Of a stretch of 60,958 nt of DNA, positions 8,475 through 16,002 are shown in pieces (the stretch's first letter is position 1; each line of letters opens with the position of its first letter). Origin of the DNA: Nostoc flagelliforme FACHB-838 (GTDB taxonomy: Bacteria > Cyanobacteriota > Cyanobacteriia > Cyanobacteriales > Nostocaceae). The position numbers and the translations under genes are program-made. The notes under the pieces are model-generated. The model worked only from the letters and a program-made list of their open reading frames with translations. It was not told where the DNA came from and searched no databases. The stretch covers positions 1 through 60,958 of the forward strand of contig NZ_JACJSI010000040.1 of NCBI RefSeq assembly GCF_014698065.1. The letters are read 5' to 3'.

Positions 8475-10586
8475 ATGACTTCCCGGATTCGCTTTTTAAT
8501 GTGCCCTCCTGACCACTATGATGTGGACTATGTGATTAATCCTTGGATGGAAGGGAATATTCACAAGTCATCGCGCGATCGCGCCGTGGAACAGTGGCAG
8601 GGACTACACCACATCCTGAAAGAACACGCCATTGTAGATTTAGTACCACCTGAAAAAGGCTGGCCTGATTTGGTTTTTACCGCTAACGCTGGCTTGGTAC
8701 TAGGCAATAATGTCGTCCTCAGCCGCTTTTTGCACAAAGAACGTCAGGGAGAGGAGCCTTTTTTCAAGCAATGGTTTGAGGCAAATGGTTATACAGTCAA
8801 TGAACTTCCTAAAGATTTGCCCTTTGAGGGAGCAGGAGACGCACTGCTGGATCGAGAAGGGCGCTGGTTATGGGCGGGATACGGTTTCCGCTCGGAATTA
8901 GATTCTCACCCTTATCTAGCTAAATGGCTGGATATTGAGGTGCTATCTCTACGATTAATAGACGAACGTTTCTATCACTTGGATACCTGCTTTTGTCCTC
9001 TAACAAATGGCTATTTGCTGTACTATCCCGGCGCTTTTGATTCTTACTCCAACCGCTTGATTGAAATGCGAGTCGCCCCAGAAAAGCGAATCGCAATTGC
9101 TGAAGCCGATGCTGTCAACTTCGCTTGTAATACGGTGAATGTGGATAACATCGTCATCATGAACAAGGCAAGTGAAGCTTTAAAAACCCGCCTTGCAGAT
9201 GTAGGTTTCCAAGTGCTGGAAACACCTCTGACGGAATTTCTCAAAGCTGGTGGCGCGGCTAAATGCTTAACTCTGCGAGTAACAGAACCAGTTAGAGATG
9301 AAATTCATGCCAATGTCTCGGTAGAAAGCCGCGTCATTCGCATGGAAGGACATTTGCTAGATGCTGGCTTAATTAACCGCGCTTTGGATTTGATTATAGA
9401 TGCCGGTGGAAGTTTCCAAGTTCTAAATTTCAACTTGGGAGAACAACGGCAAAGTACCTCAGCCGCAGAGGTGAAGGTATCAGCACCATCTCATGAGGTG
9501 ATGGAAGAAATCATCTCAATGTTGATTGATTTAGGTGCAGTAAATTTACCCCATGATGAGCGAGATGCTATCTTGGAGCCGGTAATCCAAGATGGTGTTG
9601 CACCTGATGATTTCTACGTCAGTACAATTTATCCCACTGAAGTGCGAATTAATGGTCAGTGGGTGAAAGTAGAAAATCAACGAATGGATGGCGCGATCGC
9701 CATTACTCAAAGTGCCAATGGCTTTGTCGCCCGGTGTAAAATACTACGCGATTTAAAAGTTGGCGAACAGGTAATTGTAGATGTGTTAGGTATCCGCACC
9801 ATCCGCAAAACTGAATCGCGCGAAGTCCGCAGCACCCAAGAATTCAGCTTTATGTCGGCGGGAGTTTCCAGCGAACGGCGCGTGGAATTGGTTGTTGAGC
9901 AAGTGGCTTGGGAATTGCGGAAAATCCGCGATGCTGGTGGTAAAGTAGTTGTCACGGCTGGGCCTGTGGTAATTCACACTGGTGGCGGCGAACACTTGGC
10001 GCAACTGGTTCGGGAAGGATATGTACAGGCGTTGCTGGGTGGGAATGCGATCGCAGTTCACGACATCGAGCAAAATATCATGGGCACTTCCCTAGGTGTG
10101 GACATGAAGCGGGGTATCGCCGTCCGTGGGGGACACCGCCATCACCTCAAGGTAATTAATAGTATCCGCCGTTATGGTAGCATTCCCAAAGCTGTGGAGG
10201 CGGGAGCAATTAAAAGTGGCGTGATGTATGAATGTGTCCGCAATAATGTACCTTTTGTGCTTGCGGGATCGATTCGGGATGACGGGCCTTTGCCTGATAC
10301 CGTAATGGATTTGATTCAAGCACAGGAGGAATATGCCAAACACTTAGAAGGTGCGGAGATGATTTTGATGCTGTCATCGATGCTGCACTCGATTGGCGTG
10401 GGGAATATGACCCCGGCTGGTGTGAAAATGGTGTGTGTGGATATTAATCCAGCTGTGGTGACTAAATTAAGCGATCGCGGTTCTGTAGAATCGGTGGGTG
10501 TGGTGACAGATGTGGGATTATTCCTCAGTCTGTTGATTCAGCAGTTGGATAAGTTGACAAGTCCTTATGTAAATAAGGTAGGTTAA
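8475..10586 (+). CDS. agrE: Bifunctional arginine-guanidine-removing enzyme / proline-producing ornithine enzyme (AgrE/ArgZ)
   Basis: A 703-residue two-domain enzyme. Residues 1 to about 280 have the amidinotransferase (penton) fold: the start ...RFLMCPPDHYDVDYVINPWME, FTANAGLVLGNNVVLSRF, PFEGAGDALLD, FYHLDTCFCPL, and the nucleophile Cys264 in GGAAKCLTLRV. The rest matches the LOR/SDH-bifunctional conserved family (TIGR00300 type) with VRGGHRHHLKVINS and ASSMLHSIGVGN-like blocks. From the literature on Anabaena AgrE and Synechocystis ArgZ, the N-terminal domain converts arginine to ornithine, CO2 and ammonia. The C-terminal domain of the filamentous-strain enzyme converts ornithine to proline. 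It is central to use of cyanophycin-derived arginine in diazotrophic filaments. All key blocks are present, so I expect both activities. The gene stands alone, with ATG 8475. Confidence 0.92.
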   Translation: MTSRIRFLMCPPDHYDVDYVINPWMEGNIHKSSRDRAVEQWQGLHHILKEHAIVDLVPPEKGWPDLVFTANAGLVLGNNVVLSRFLHKERQGEEPFFKQWFEANGYTVNELPKDLPFEGAGDALLDREGRWLWAGYGFRSELDSHPYLAKWLDIEVLSLRLIDERFYHLDTCFCPLTNGYLLYYPGAFDSYSNRLIEMRVAPEKRIAIAEADAVNFACNTVNVDNIVIMNKASEALKTRLADVGFQVLETPLTEFLKAGGAAKCLTLRVTEPVRDEIHANVSVESRVIRMEGHLLDAGLINRALDLIIDAGGSFQVLNFNLGEQRQSTSAAEVKVSAPSHEVMEEIISMLIDLGAVNLPHDERDAILEPVIQDGVAPDDFYVSTIYPTEVRINGQWVKVENQRMDGAIAITQSANGFVARCKILRDLKVGEQVIVDVLGIRTIRKTESREVRSTQEFSFMSAGVSSERRVELVVEQVAWELRKIRDAGGKVVVTAGPVVIHTGGGEHLAQLVREGYVQALLGGNAIAVHDIEQNIMGTSLGVDMKRGIAVRGGHRHHLKVINSIRRYGSIPKAVEAGAIKSGVMYECVRNNVPFVLAGSIRDDGPLPDTVMDLIQAQEEYAKHLEGAEMILMLSSMLHSIGVGNMTPAGVKMVCVDINPAVVTKLSDRGSVESVGVVTDVGLFLSLLIQQLDKLTSPYVNKVG

Positions 10587-10620
10587 GAAGACGTAGACGG
10601 GAAACGGCTTCCCGCAGGGT

Positions 10621-10654
10621 ACCGCAGAGGCGCAGAGGGCGCAGAGAAAGGGAG
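10621..10654 (+). repeat. gcagaggcgcagagg repeat providing the leader of the next gene
   Basis: Copy of the dispersed repeat (accgcagaggcgcagagg followed by gcgcagagaaaggg). Its purine-rich 3' end lies directly against the ATG at 10655 and may serve as the ribosome binding site of that gene. Confidence 0.6.
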
Positions 10655-11179
10655 ATGACAAGAGTAGCTTTCAGTGAAGAATTGCAGGTTAATTGGGTCA
10701 GTTTGATTGCTGATTTCTTGTTGGTAGGGATGGTTTTTGGCCCGCCTATCGCTCCCTTTTTGGCTGCGTCTGGAGTGTCTTTGCTTCCTGGAATTGCGGA
10801 CATCATTTATTTCATGGGTAATCATGTATGTCCGCAACCAGATATGGGGTTAGATTTGGCTCCACCGTTTATTATGGCTGTGTGTATGCGCTGCTACGGC
10901 ACTGTCACGGGTTTGCTAATTACTCGTTTGCTGTATGGGGTGACTGGTGGTAAAGGATTTTACTGGTTAAGTCAGTATGGCTGGAGTGGTGTGGCGATCG
11001 CAAGTGTGCTGATGATGGCTTATCCTTTGGAATTAGCAGCACAGATTTTTGGTTTATGGAGTTTCAATAATTACTTGGTTACGCCTTTTGGATTGATTAC
11101 GGGTTTGGCGTGGGGATTGTTTACTATGCCAATCCTGCATGGTTGGCAGGGTGCTAAAACTAGTTTGCATGAATTGTAG
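10655..11179 (+). CDS. DUF2085 membrane protein
   Basis: A 174-residue integral membrane protein with about four to five hydrophobic segments (near residues 15-42, 65-95, 105-125, 130-165). It carries the DUF2085 hallmark FMGNHVCPQPDMG and the motif CMRCYGTVTGL, with three cysteines (HVC, CMRC) that could bind metal or form disulfides. The function of this family is unknown to me. The start is ATG 10655, whose Shine-Dalgarno-like ggg-ag falls in a dispersed repeat. It follows agrE by 68 bases and could be cotranscribed, but no functional tie is evident. Confidence 0.8.
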   Translation: MTRVAFSEELQVNWVSLIADFLLVGMVFGPPIAPFLAASGVSLLPGIADIIYFMGNHVCPQPDMGLDLAPPFIMAVCMRCYGTVTGLLITRLLYGVTGGKGFYWLSQYGWSGVAIASVLMMAYPLELAAQIFGLWSFNNYLVTPFGLITGLAWGLFTMPILHGWQGAKTSLHEL

Positions 11180-11204
11180 AGACGTTGCATTGCAATGTCT
11201 CTAC
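11176..11204. repeat. 29-bp palindromic repeat (gtagagac...gtctctac), copy 1; possible terminator
   Basis: Near-perfect palindrome with arms GTAGAGAC and GTCTCTAC around a ttgcattgcaat core, overlapping the stop codon of the DUF2085 gene. A second copy lies at 45899-45927 after rpaA. Both sit immediately downstream of genes, which suits a hairpin terminator or REP-like element. Confidence 0.7.
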
Positions 11205-11667
11205 TGAACAGTATTAGTATAGTTTCCCTTTTTTTAATGGGTTGGGGGATCAAGCCTTAACTGCACCGTATTGATTTACAAAACTGAGGGCTGATTTGTG
11301 TTTACGTTTTTGCCGTAAGCCTACACTTAATGCTCCAAAAGTTAATGCACCTAATGTCGGCGTAAATAATTATCGTTAGGATAAGGCAGTTCTTGCTGGG
11401 GGAAAGAGAGTTTGAGCCTTGTTTACTTTTCTTTACACAGTTTGGTTTTATTATGCTGACTTACTTACTAAGCAAGTAGGTGCTAATATTTCCAGCTATG
11501 CTGTCACTTTCTGTTCACATTCTTTTTATAAATTGAATATAAATCAAATTTTTAGTGGGTTTTCATAAATAAATTAGTATGTTTACCTACTAAGCTACCT
11601 TCCCATGACCTTCACCTTCATATCAATAGCCAACAAAATAGGAGCAAGTAAATTGTATAAGAGGTAA
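11205..11667. other. Intergenic region before the 11.67-kb gene
   Basis: Apart from the possible sorting-signal relic (separate entry) I see no gene in this stretch of about 460 bases. The part from 11420 to 11667 is AT-rich and probably holds the promoter for the gene at 11668, which has GAGG at 11660-11663. Confidence 0.5.
11250..11410 (-). pseudogene. Decayed C-terminal sorting-signal fragment (PEP-CTERM-like)
   Basis: On the minus strand the frame ending in TGA at 11252-11250 reads TPTLGALTFGALSVGLRQKR followed by a basic tail. This is a hydrophobic helix plus Arg/Lys cluster of the kind that ends cyanobacterial PEP-CTERM surface proteins. Upstream the frame shifts (the reading QQELPYPNDNYL is in another frame near 11366-11405) and stops follow, so no intact gene is possible. 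I infer a relic of an exported protein; the fragment is short and could be coincidental. Confidence 0.35.
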
Positions 11668-12099
11668 ATGATATTAGTAGATACAATTTCAAGACAACAG
11701 ATACCAGAGCAGTTAAATCCTCATTTCTTAAACTTCAGCCAAACAAATTTATCTACAGTAAGCTTAAGTACAGAAAAGCGTGATAGCGAAAAGCTGCGTG
11801 GAGATAATACAAGTGCTGCAACAACTCCAGAACCGTCTGTGCTTTTAGCTCCTATTGTCTTGTTAGCAATGAGCACGGTAGTTATTTTTCATAAATTAAA
11901 GCTGTCCGAGCAAAATAACAAGCTAAATAATTTAGAGCCATTTCCCTGTAGAAACTGTCACTTTTTTAACCAAAGCAAGCATCTCAAGTGTGCCGTAAAT
12001 CCTTCTGCTGTTTTTACAAAAGCAGCAACTAATTGTCATGATTATCATCCGTTAAAAAGCAAGAAAAATCGTAGTTTCAAAACTTCAGAACATAAGTAA
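11668..12099 (+). CDS. Hypothetical protein with one membrane helix and a cyanobacterial Cys/His motif domain
   Basis: A 143-residue protein without a family name known to me. A polar, Ser/Thr-rich N-terminal 60 residues precedes a single hydrophobic segment (VLLAPIVLLAMSTVVIF, about residues 65-82). The C-terminal domain has the pattern CRNCHFFNQSKHLKCAVNPS...NCHDYHP, with four cysteines and several histidines. I recognise the CxxCxFF...hLKCAVxP...C.Dy pattern as a recurring cyanobacterial tail, plausibly a small metal-binding module facing one side of the membrane. It opens a same-strand run with the holin-like gene (21-27 bases apart) and sodA. Confidence 0.65.
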   Translation: MILVDTISRQQIPEQLNPHFLNFSQTNLSTVSLSTEKRDSEKLRGDNTSAATTPEPSVLLAPIVLLAMSTVVIFHKLKLSEQNNKLNNLEPFPCRNCHFFNQSKHLKCAVNPSAVFTKAATNCHDYHPLKSKKNRSFKTSEHK

Positions 12100-12126
12100 A
12101 AATCATTAAAAAAGAGAGGATTGATT

Positions 12127-12480
12127 ATGATAGGTTTAATCGTAACTTGGTTAGTCACCGCTATTAGCTTTTTGATTATTGCTAGAATCCCATTTTTGGG
12201 AATAGAAGTAGATAGTTTTGCTAAAGCAGCAATCTCCGCTATAGTCTTTGGTATTTTAAATGCTGTTTTGCTACCTGTCCTTACCTTTTTCACTTTTCCA
12301 TTCATTATCCTTACCTTGGGATTATTTTTCGTTATCTTAAATGCCATCATCTTTGGATTGTCGGCTTTAATTGTCCCAGGTTTTAGATTACGTTATGGTT
12401 TTTGGAGCGCTTTGCTAGGTTCCATTACTTTAGCAATCATTAACTCAATTCTATTAAGAATTTTGGCTCCTCTTACCTGA
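12127..12480 (+). CDS. Phage-holin-family (PF04020-like, four-helix) membrane protein
   Basis: A 117-residue, very hydrophobic protein with about four transmembrane segments and the family blocks AKAAISAIVFGILNAVLLPVL, LTLGLFFVILNAIIFGL and VPGFRLRYGFWSALLGSI. Proteins of this family (YvlD-like) are small inner-membrane proteins of uncertain role, despite the holin label. ATG 12127 is preferred over TTG 12121 because the GAGAGGA ribosome binding site ends at 12120, leaving six bases. Its position before the periplasmic-type superoxide dismutase suggests an envelope-stress setting, but that is inference. Confidence 0.8.
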   Translation: MIGLIVTWLVTAISFLIIARIPFLGIEVDSFAKAAISAIVFGILNAVLLPVLTFFTFPFIILTLGLFFVILNAIIFGLSALIVPGFRLRYGFWSALLGSITLAIINSILLRILAPLT

Positions 12481-12542
12481 AAAAAAAGACAACAGGCTTA
12501 ACATTTTTTTGCTTATTTAATAACCAGTAGGAGGACTTAGCC

Positions 12543-13325
12543 ATGAAATCATTTTTTAGGCAACCAGTCATGTGGTTTTGCATGGGGATTTTTCTAGTAT
12601 CTACTCTATTTGCTTGTCAATCTCAAGAGGTTGTATCACCCCCAACTACTACAGCAACTCCTATACAAACGACTGCGCCTGTAACAAATACACGCCCTGT
12701 AGCTTATGTTGATCGCCAACTAAGCACACCCGCTCAGTTGCCACCATTACCTTACGCTTATAACGCTTTAGAAAAAGCTATTGATGCAGAAACAATGAAA
12801 CTGCATCATGATCAGCATCATGCAGCTTATGTTAATAACCTCAACGATGCCTTAAAAAAATATCCGCAACTGCAAAATAGCAGTGTAGAAACTTTGCTAC
12901 GAGATTTGAATGGTATCTCTGAAGAGATTCGGACGACAGTACGTAACAATGGTGGCGGTCATCTTAACCATACGATTTTTTGGCAAATTATGAGTCCTCA
13001 AGGTGGCGGACAACCAACAGGAGAAATCGCTCAAGAAATCAACCAAAACTTTGGCAGTTTTGATGCTTTTAAAAAACAATTTAATGAAGCAGGAGGCGAT
13101 CGCTTTGGTAGTGGTTGGGTTTGGTTAGTGCGTAATCCCCAAGGGCAGTTGCAAATTACCAGTACGCCAAATCAAGATAGCCCAATTACAGAAGGCTTGT
13201 ATCCCATTATGGGTAATGATGTCTGGGAACACGCTTATTACCTGAGATATCAAAATCGCCGTGCCGATTATTTAAATAACTGGTGGAATGTAGTCAACTG
13301 GTCGGAAGTGAATAGACGCTCCTAA
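12543..13325 (+). CDS. sodA: Membrane-anchored Mn/Fe superoxide dismutase (lipoprotein type)
   Basis: A 260-residue superoxide dismutase that converts superoxide to oxygen and hydrogen peroxide. The N-terminus is a lipoprotein-like signal with a lipobox around Cys25 (STLFAC), followed by a Pro/Thr-rich spacer, so the enzyme should be tethered outside the cytosol or at the thylakoid lumen face. The catalytic domain starts at LPPLPYAYNALEKAIDAETM. The metal ligands are in KLHHDQHHAAYVNNL, GGGHLNHTIFW and GNDVWEHAYYL; GGGHLNH and QDSPI favour manganese. This matches the membrane-bound MnSOD known from Anabaena and Nostoc, which protects nitrogenase-containing filaments. A purine-rich AGGAGG lies about ten bases before ATG 12543. 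Confidence 0.93.
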   Translation: MKSFFRQPVMWFCMGIFLVSTLFACQSQEVVSPPTTTATPIQTTAPVTNTRPVAYVDRQLSTPAQLPPLPYAYNALEKAIDAETMKLHHDQHHAAYVNNLNDALKKYPQLQNSSVETLLRDLNGISEEIRTTVRNNGGGHLNHTIFWQIMSPQGGGQPTGEIAQEINQNFGSFDAFKKQFNEAGGDRFGSGWVWLVRNPQGQLQITSTPNQDSPITEGLYPIMGNDVWEHAYYLRYQNRRADYLNNWWNVVNWSEVNRRS

Positions 13326-13358
13326 GCCTCACGCCAACAAACTTAGAGGAGGTGGCTG

Positions 13359-13550
13359 ATGAAAAGTCTATTAATGCATAGTCCAGTTGCGATCGCATTT
13401 GGCTGGATTGGGGTTTATATATTCATCACCCTATTACCTTTGCTAATTTTGCTCATTTATCCTCCACTGTCTGGAAGAGGATTTTGGATTGATTTTTCAG
13501 TTGCATTGGGTTTTATTGCTTTGGCGATGATGGCATTACAATTCTTATAA
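13359..13550 (+). pseudogene. Truncated N-terminal piece of a ferric-reductase/NADPH-oxidase-like membrane protein
   Basis: A 63-residue ORF with an excellent ribosome binding site (GAGGAGGTGG) and two hydrophobic segments (SPVAIAFGWIGVYIFITLLPLL and DFSVALGFIALAMMALQFL). From memory it resembles the first two helices of cyanobacterial ferric-reductase-like oxidoreductases, which continue for several hundred residues after this point. Here a stop follows ALQFL and the next 60 bases are a HIP1 hairpin. I therefore read it as a truncated remnant, although a functional small membrane protein cannot be excluded. It follows sodA by 33 bases, fitting a lost redox partner. Confidence 0.5.
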
Positions 13551-13559
13551 TATGTCATA

Positions 13560-13592
13560 GCGATCGCTAGTACTGTAGATACTAGCGATCGC
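13560..13592. terminator. Perfect HIP1-containing hairpin between convergent genes
   Basis: Arms GCGATCGCTAGTA (13560-13572) and TACTAGCGATCGC (13580-13592) pair perfectly over 13 bases around a 7-base loop. It lies between a plus-strand gene end (13550) and a minus-strand gene end (13621). There is no U-run, so it may be a bidirectional barrier rather than a classical intrinsic terminator. Confidence 0.6.
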
Positions 13593-13620
13593 ACATCTAG
13601 AATGTGTTAATTTAACAAGC

Positions 13621-13989
13621 TCATGATGCGATTAACTTTTTGCGGCTAGGACGCTTGTACTCTGATTTTTTCTTCAATCCTACCGCTTGAGCTTGATCGC
13701 TATCTAATCCATATTGTCCGCGCACAACTTCTTTCATCGCCAATACCGCATTGTGAAATTCCCATTCTGCTAATCGCGCAGCATCAGCAGCAGCACGGTA
13801 TAAAGTTAGTTTCTCGGTTTCGGCTTGTTGCTGGGCTAACATAGCTTGATAAGCTTGCTGTAAGTTAGTAGCAGAGGCATCAGCACGGGTTGTTTCATAA
13901 GTGGCGATCGTTTGAAAACCGTGCCATGAAGTAACATCTTCACTAATTAATTGAGGGCGCAAACGGCGTGTTGTATCTTGGGTAGGCAT
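13621..13989 (-). CDS. Conserved-looking hypothetical protein, helical
   Basis: A 122-residue soluble protein that I do not recognise. It starts MPTQDTTRRLRPQLISEDV, has a long Ala/Gln/Glu-rich helical centre (residues about 38-90, LQQAYQAMLAQQQAETEKLTL) that could be a coiled coil, and ends with a very basic tail (KKKSEYKRPSRKK). The start ATG is the complement of 13987-13989; no strong ribosome binding site is seen. It may bind nucleic acid through the basic tail, but no motif supports this. Confidence 0.6.
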   Translation of the reverse strand: MPTQDTTRRLRPQLISEDVTSWHGFQTIATYETTRADASATNLQQAYQAMLAQQQAETEKLTLYRAAADAARLAEWEFHNAVLAMKEVVRGQYGLDSDQAQAVGLKKKSEYKRPSRKKLIAS

Positions 13990-14103
13990 ATCAGTATACT
14001 GTTGTAATTTATATATATAATGTGCCCATTAAAACCTTTAAACTAACGGTAAGGCGAGATTTTTAGATAAAACAAGTTAAGCAGAGGGTAAGCTCATTTT
14101 TGC

Positions 14104-14282
14104 AGGTCAATGCAACAAAGGTGCAAGCCGATGCAACAAAGGTGCAGGTCGATGCAACAAAGGTGCAAGCCGATGCAACAAAGGTGCAGGTCGATGCAAC
14201 AAAGGTGCAAGCCGATGCAACAAAGGTGCAGGTCGATGCAACAAAGGTGCAGGTCGATGCAACAAAGGTGCAAGCGATCGCT
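14104..14282. repeat. 21-bp tandem repeat, 8 copies, arranged as 42-bp doublets
   Basis: Eight copies of atgcaacaaaggtgca begin every 21 bases from 14110 to 14257. The five-base spacer alternates between aagccg and aggtcg forms (A-B-A-B-A-B-B-A), so the true period is 42 bases with one broken step. The array ends in an HIP1 site. Because 21 is a multiple of three it stays open in several frames, giving false ORFs such as ATKVQAD/ATKVQVD heptads. It lies between two minus-strand genes; the rest of this gap (13990-14314) shows nothing else. Confidence 0.92.
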
Positions 14283-14314
14283 AATAATGTACTAGCGATC
14301 GCCAATTGTTATCG

Positions 14315-15592
14315 CTATGGTTTTATACTGGCTGTACTTACCTCACCCTTCTGCGCTCCTTCAACGATTTGGTAAAGTTTGTGTTCAAATTTTTGCATAC
14401 ATGCTGACCAATCAAACTCGAGTATAGAGGGACGAGCGTGCCTAGTCATATCTGCTTTTAAATCGGGATTTTCCAGAATCGCAATCACCTTTTGAGCAAA
14501 ATCTGTAGGGTTGTTAGGCTGGGCAAGGAAGCCGTTACGACCAGGAAATACCTGTTCTGAAGTTGACGGTGCAACAACAGCAACCAGAGGGGTTCCAGAC
14601 GCTAACGCCTCGTTATTTGTAGTGCAGAAGTTCTCGGTGACGGAGGGGTTAACAAAAATATCTGCTCTGGCAAACCAACCCAAAAGTTCTGTACCATGAG
14701 ACTCACCCCATACAGTAACACCCGATCCAAACTTTTTAGCACGCTGACGGATCTCTTCATCTAGCGGGCCACTACCAACAATTACCAGATGGACATCAGG
14801 AATTTTGGCAGCTATGACTGGAAATATATCAAGCAATTGGTTGACATTCTTTTCGGGTGTGATGCGTCCGACAAACAAAATAGTCGGTCGGTTATCATCA
14901 GGAATTGGGTTGTAACAAATGTTTCGCGGGTGGAATTTTTCGCAATCGATGCCTTGATAAGGGACGTATTCAGCACGTTGGCATTTCAGTTCTTCGTATT
15001 TAGTCAGTTGTTCTTTAGAAGAGAAGTAATTGAAGTCATAAAACTCACTAAATTGCTTGACTAAAACGGGAACGATCGGACGAACCAAATTGAAAAATCG
15101 GTCGCCAAAGTAATATTTGATATACGCAACAATATCTGTATGAAAGAGTGATATTATTGGCGTGCCTGTTCGTTTTGCGTATTGAGTGCCGATAGGACGA
15201 CCATAACCTTGCAAGAAAAATGAGTATAAACCTCTCATTTGTGCTGCTTCTTCAACCACAATAATATCGGGCTTGAATTTCTCCAGCAACTTGGTATCGC
15301 TCCAATGCCGATAGTTCAACGGTTGAGGAAGAGATTTATAGAATAGCAGTGGCTCTGTGGGGAATGCGTAAGCAGAGAAATTGGGGAAAGACTGAATTTC
15401 CTCTAAACCTGGCATGGGGCGATCGCCGACATTTTTGGGGTAGCGATCGTTGATTTGCGGATGGATTAGAAAAACCTCATGTCCCTGCTCTAGCAACCAA
15501 CGAACTCGTTGGTGAACTGCAACGGAAACACCAGTCAAAAAAGGAGCATACAATCCTGTAAATAGTGCAATACGAAGTTTTTGCTTAGTCAT
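14315..15592 (-). CDS. hglT: GT4-type glycosyltransferase, probable heterocyst glycolipid glucosyltransferase HglT
   Basis: A 425-residue GT-B glycosyltransferase. The N-terminal acceptor domain has LFTGLYAPFLTGVSVAVHQRVRWL; the C-terminal nucleotide-sugar domain has PTILFVGRITPEKNV, IVGSGPLDEEI and the E-x7-E region NPSVTENFCTTNNEALASGTP. HglT, as described in Anabaena sp. PCC 7120 (all5341), transfers glucose to the long-chain alcohol/ketone aglycone of heterocyst glycolipids. This gene sits at the far end of a seven-gene minus-strand group next to the hgl PKS genes, which matches my memory of the all5341-all5347 order, so I assign HglT by family and position. If that is wrong it is still a retaining sugar transferase acting on a lipid or polysaccharide. 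Confidence 0.72.
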   Translation of the reverse strand: MTKQKLRIALFTGLYAPFLTGVSVAVHQRVRWLLEQGHEVFLIHPQINDRYPKNVGDRPMPGLEEIQSFPNFSAYAFPTEPLLFYKSLPQPLNYRHWSDTKLLEKFKPDIIVVEEAAQMRGLYSFFLQGYGRPIGTQYAKRTGTPIISLFHTDIVAYIKYYFGDRFFNLVRPIVPVLVKQFSEFYDFNYFSSKEQLTKYEELKCQRAEYVPYQGIDCEKFHPRNICYNPIPDDNRPTILFVGRITPEKNVNQLLDIFPVIAAKIPDVHLVIVGSGPLDEEIRQRAKKFGSGVTVWGESHGTELLGWFARADIFVNPSVTENFCTTNNEALASGTPLVAVVAPSTSEQVFPGRNGFLAQPNNPTDFAQKVIAILENPDLKADMTRHARPSILEFDWSACMQKFEHKLYQIVEGAQKGEVSTASIKP

Positions 15593-16002
15593 AGAAAAGG
15601 AGAATTTTCACTAAATTGCTGGTTTTTAACTTAGGATTTACGCAGCAAATGTTTCATGAAAATCATGATTATTTAGTTTCAAAATTCCCACTAATACACT
15701 TAAACTAAGGATTTACGCACTTTCAGATAGCAGAAATTTTCGATGGTGAAGAAGATGTTTCTAACTGAAGTTTAGAAACTATCAAAACTTCCAAAATACT
15801 AAGTCGAAATTTCCCTTCATATATTGATCTAAACCCTTTGCATTAATGTAAATACGTTTTGTTAATCAACAAGCAAAAGCGTGTATTTTGACAAGGGTTA
15901 TAGCTAATATAGTTCTACTAAATATAAGATAATATAATTTGAATACTAGGGAATGTTTAGTGTAAGAACTTTCATACCCTAGTTCATATCTAGCGATTAA
16001 TT
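15593..16002. other. 410-bp AT-rich intergenic region upstream of hglT
   Basis: No gene is seen. The string aggatttacgca occurs twice (about 15632 and 15708), each preceded by similar AT-rich sequence, suggesting a small duplicated element. The minus-strand promoter of the HglT gene should lie here; I found no GTAN8TAC box. Confidence 0.45.

Noticed and set aside
14104..14282. Tandem array considered as a CRISPR
   Set aside because: Units are contiguous at 21 bases with near-identical spacers of five to six bases; no unique spacers and no cas genes.
14100..14375. Plus-strand frame encoding ATKVQ(A/V)D heptad repeats, and a minus-strand TCTFVAS frame
   Set aside because: Both arise from the 21-bp tandem repeat, which keeps several frames open at once; no ribosome binding site, rare or absent proper start, and the frame runs into the end of hglT.
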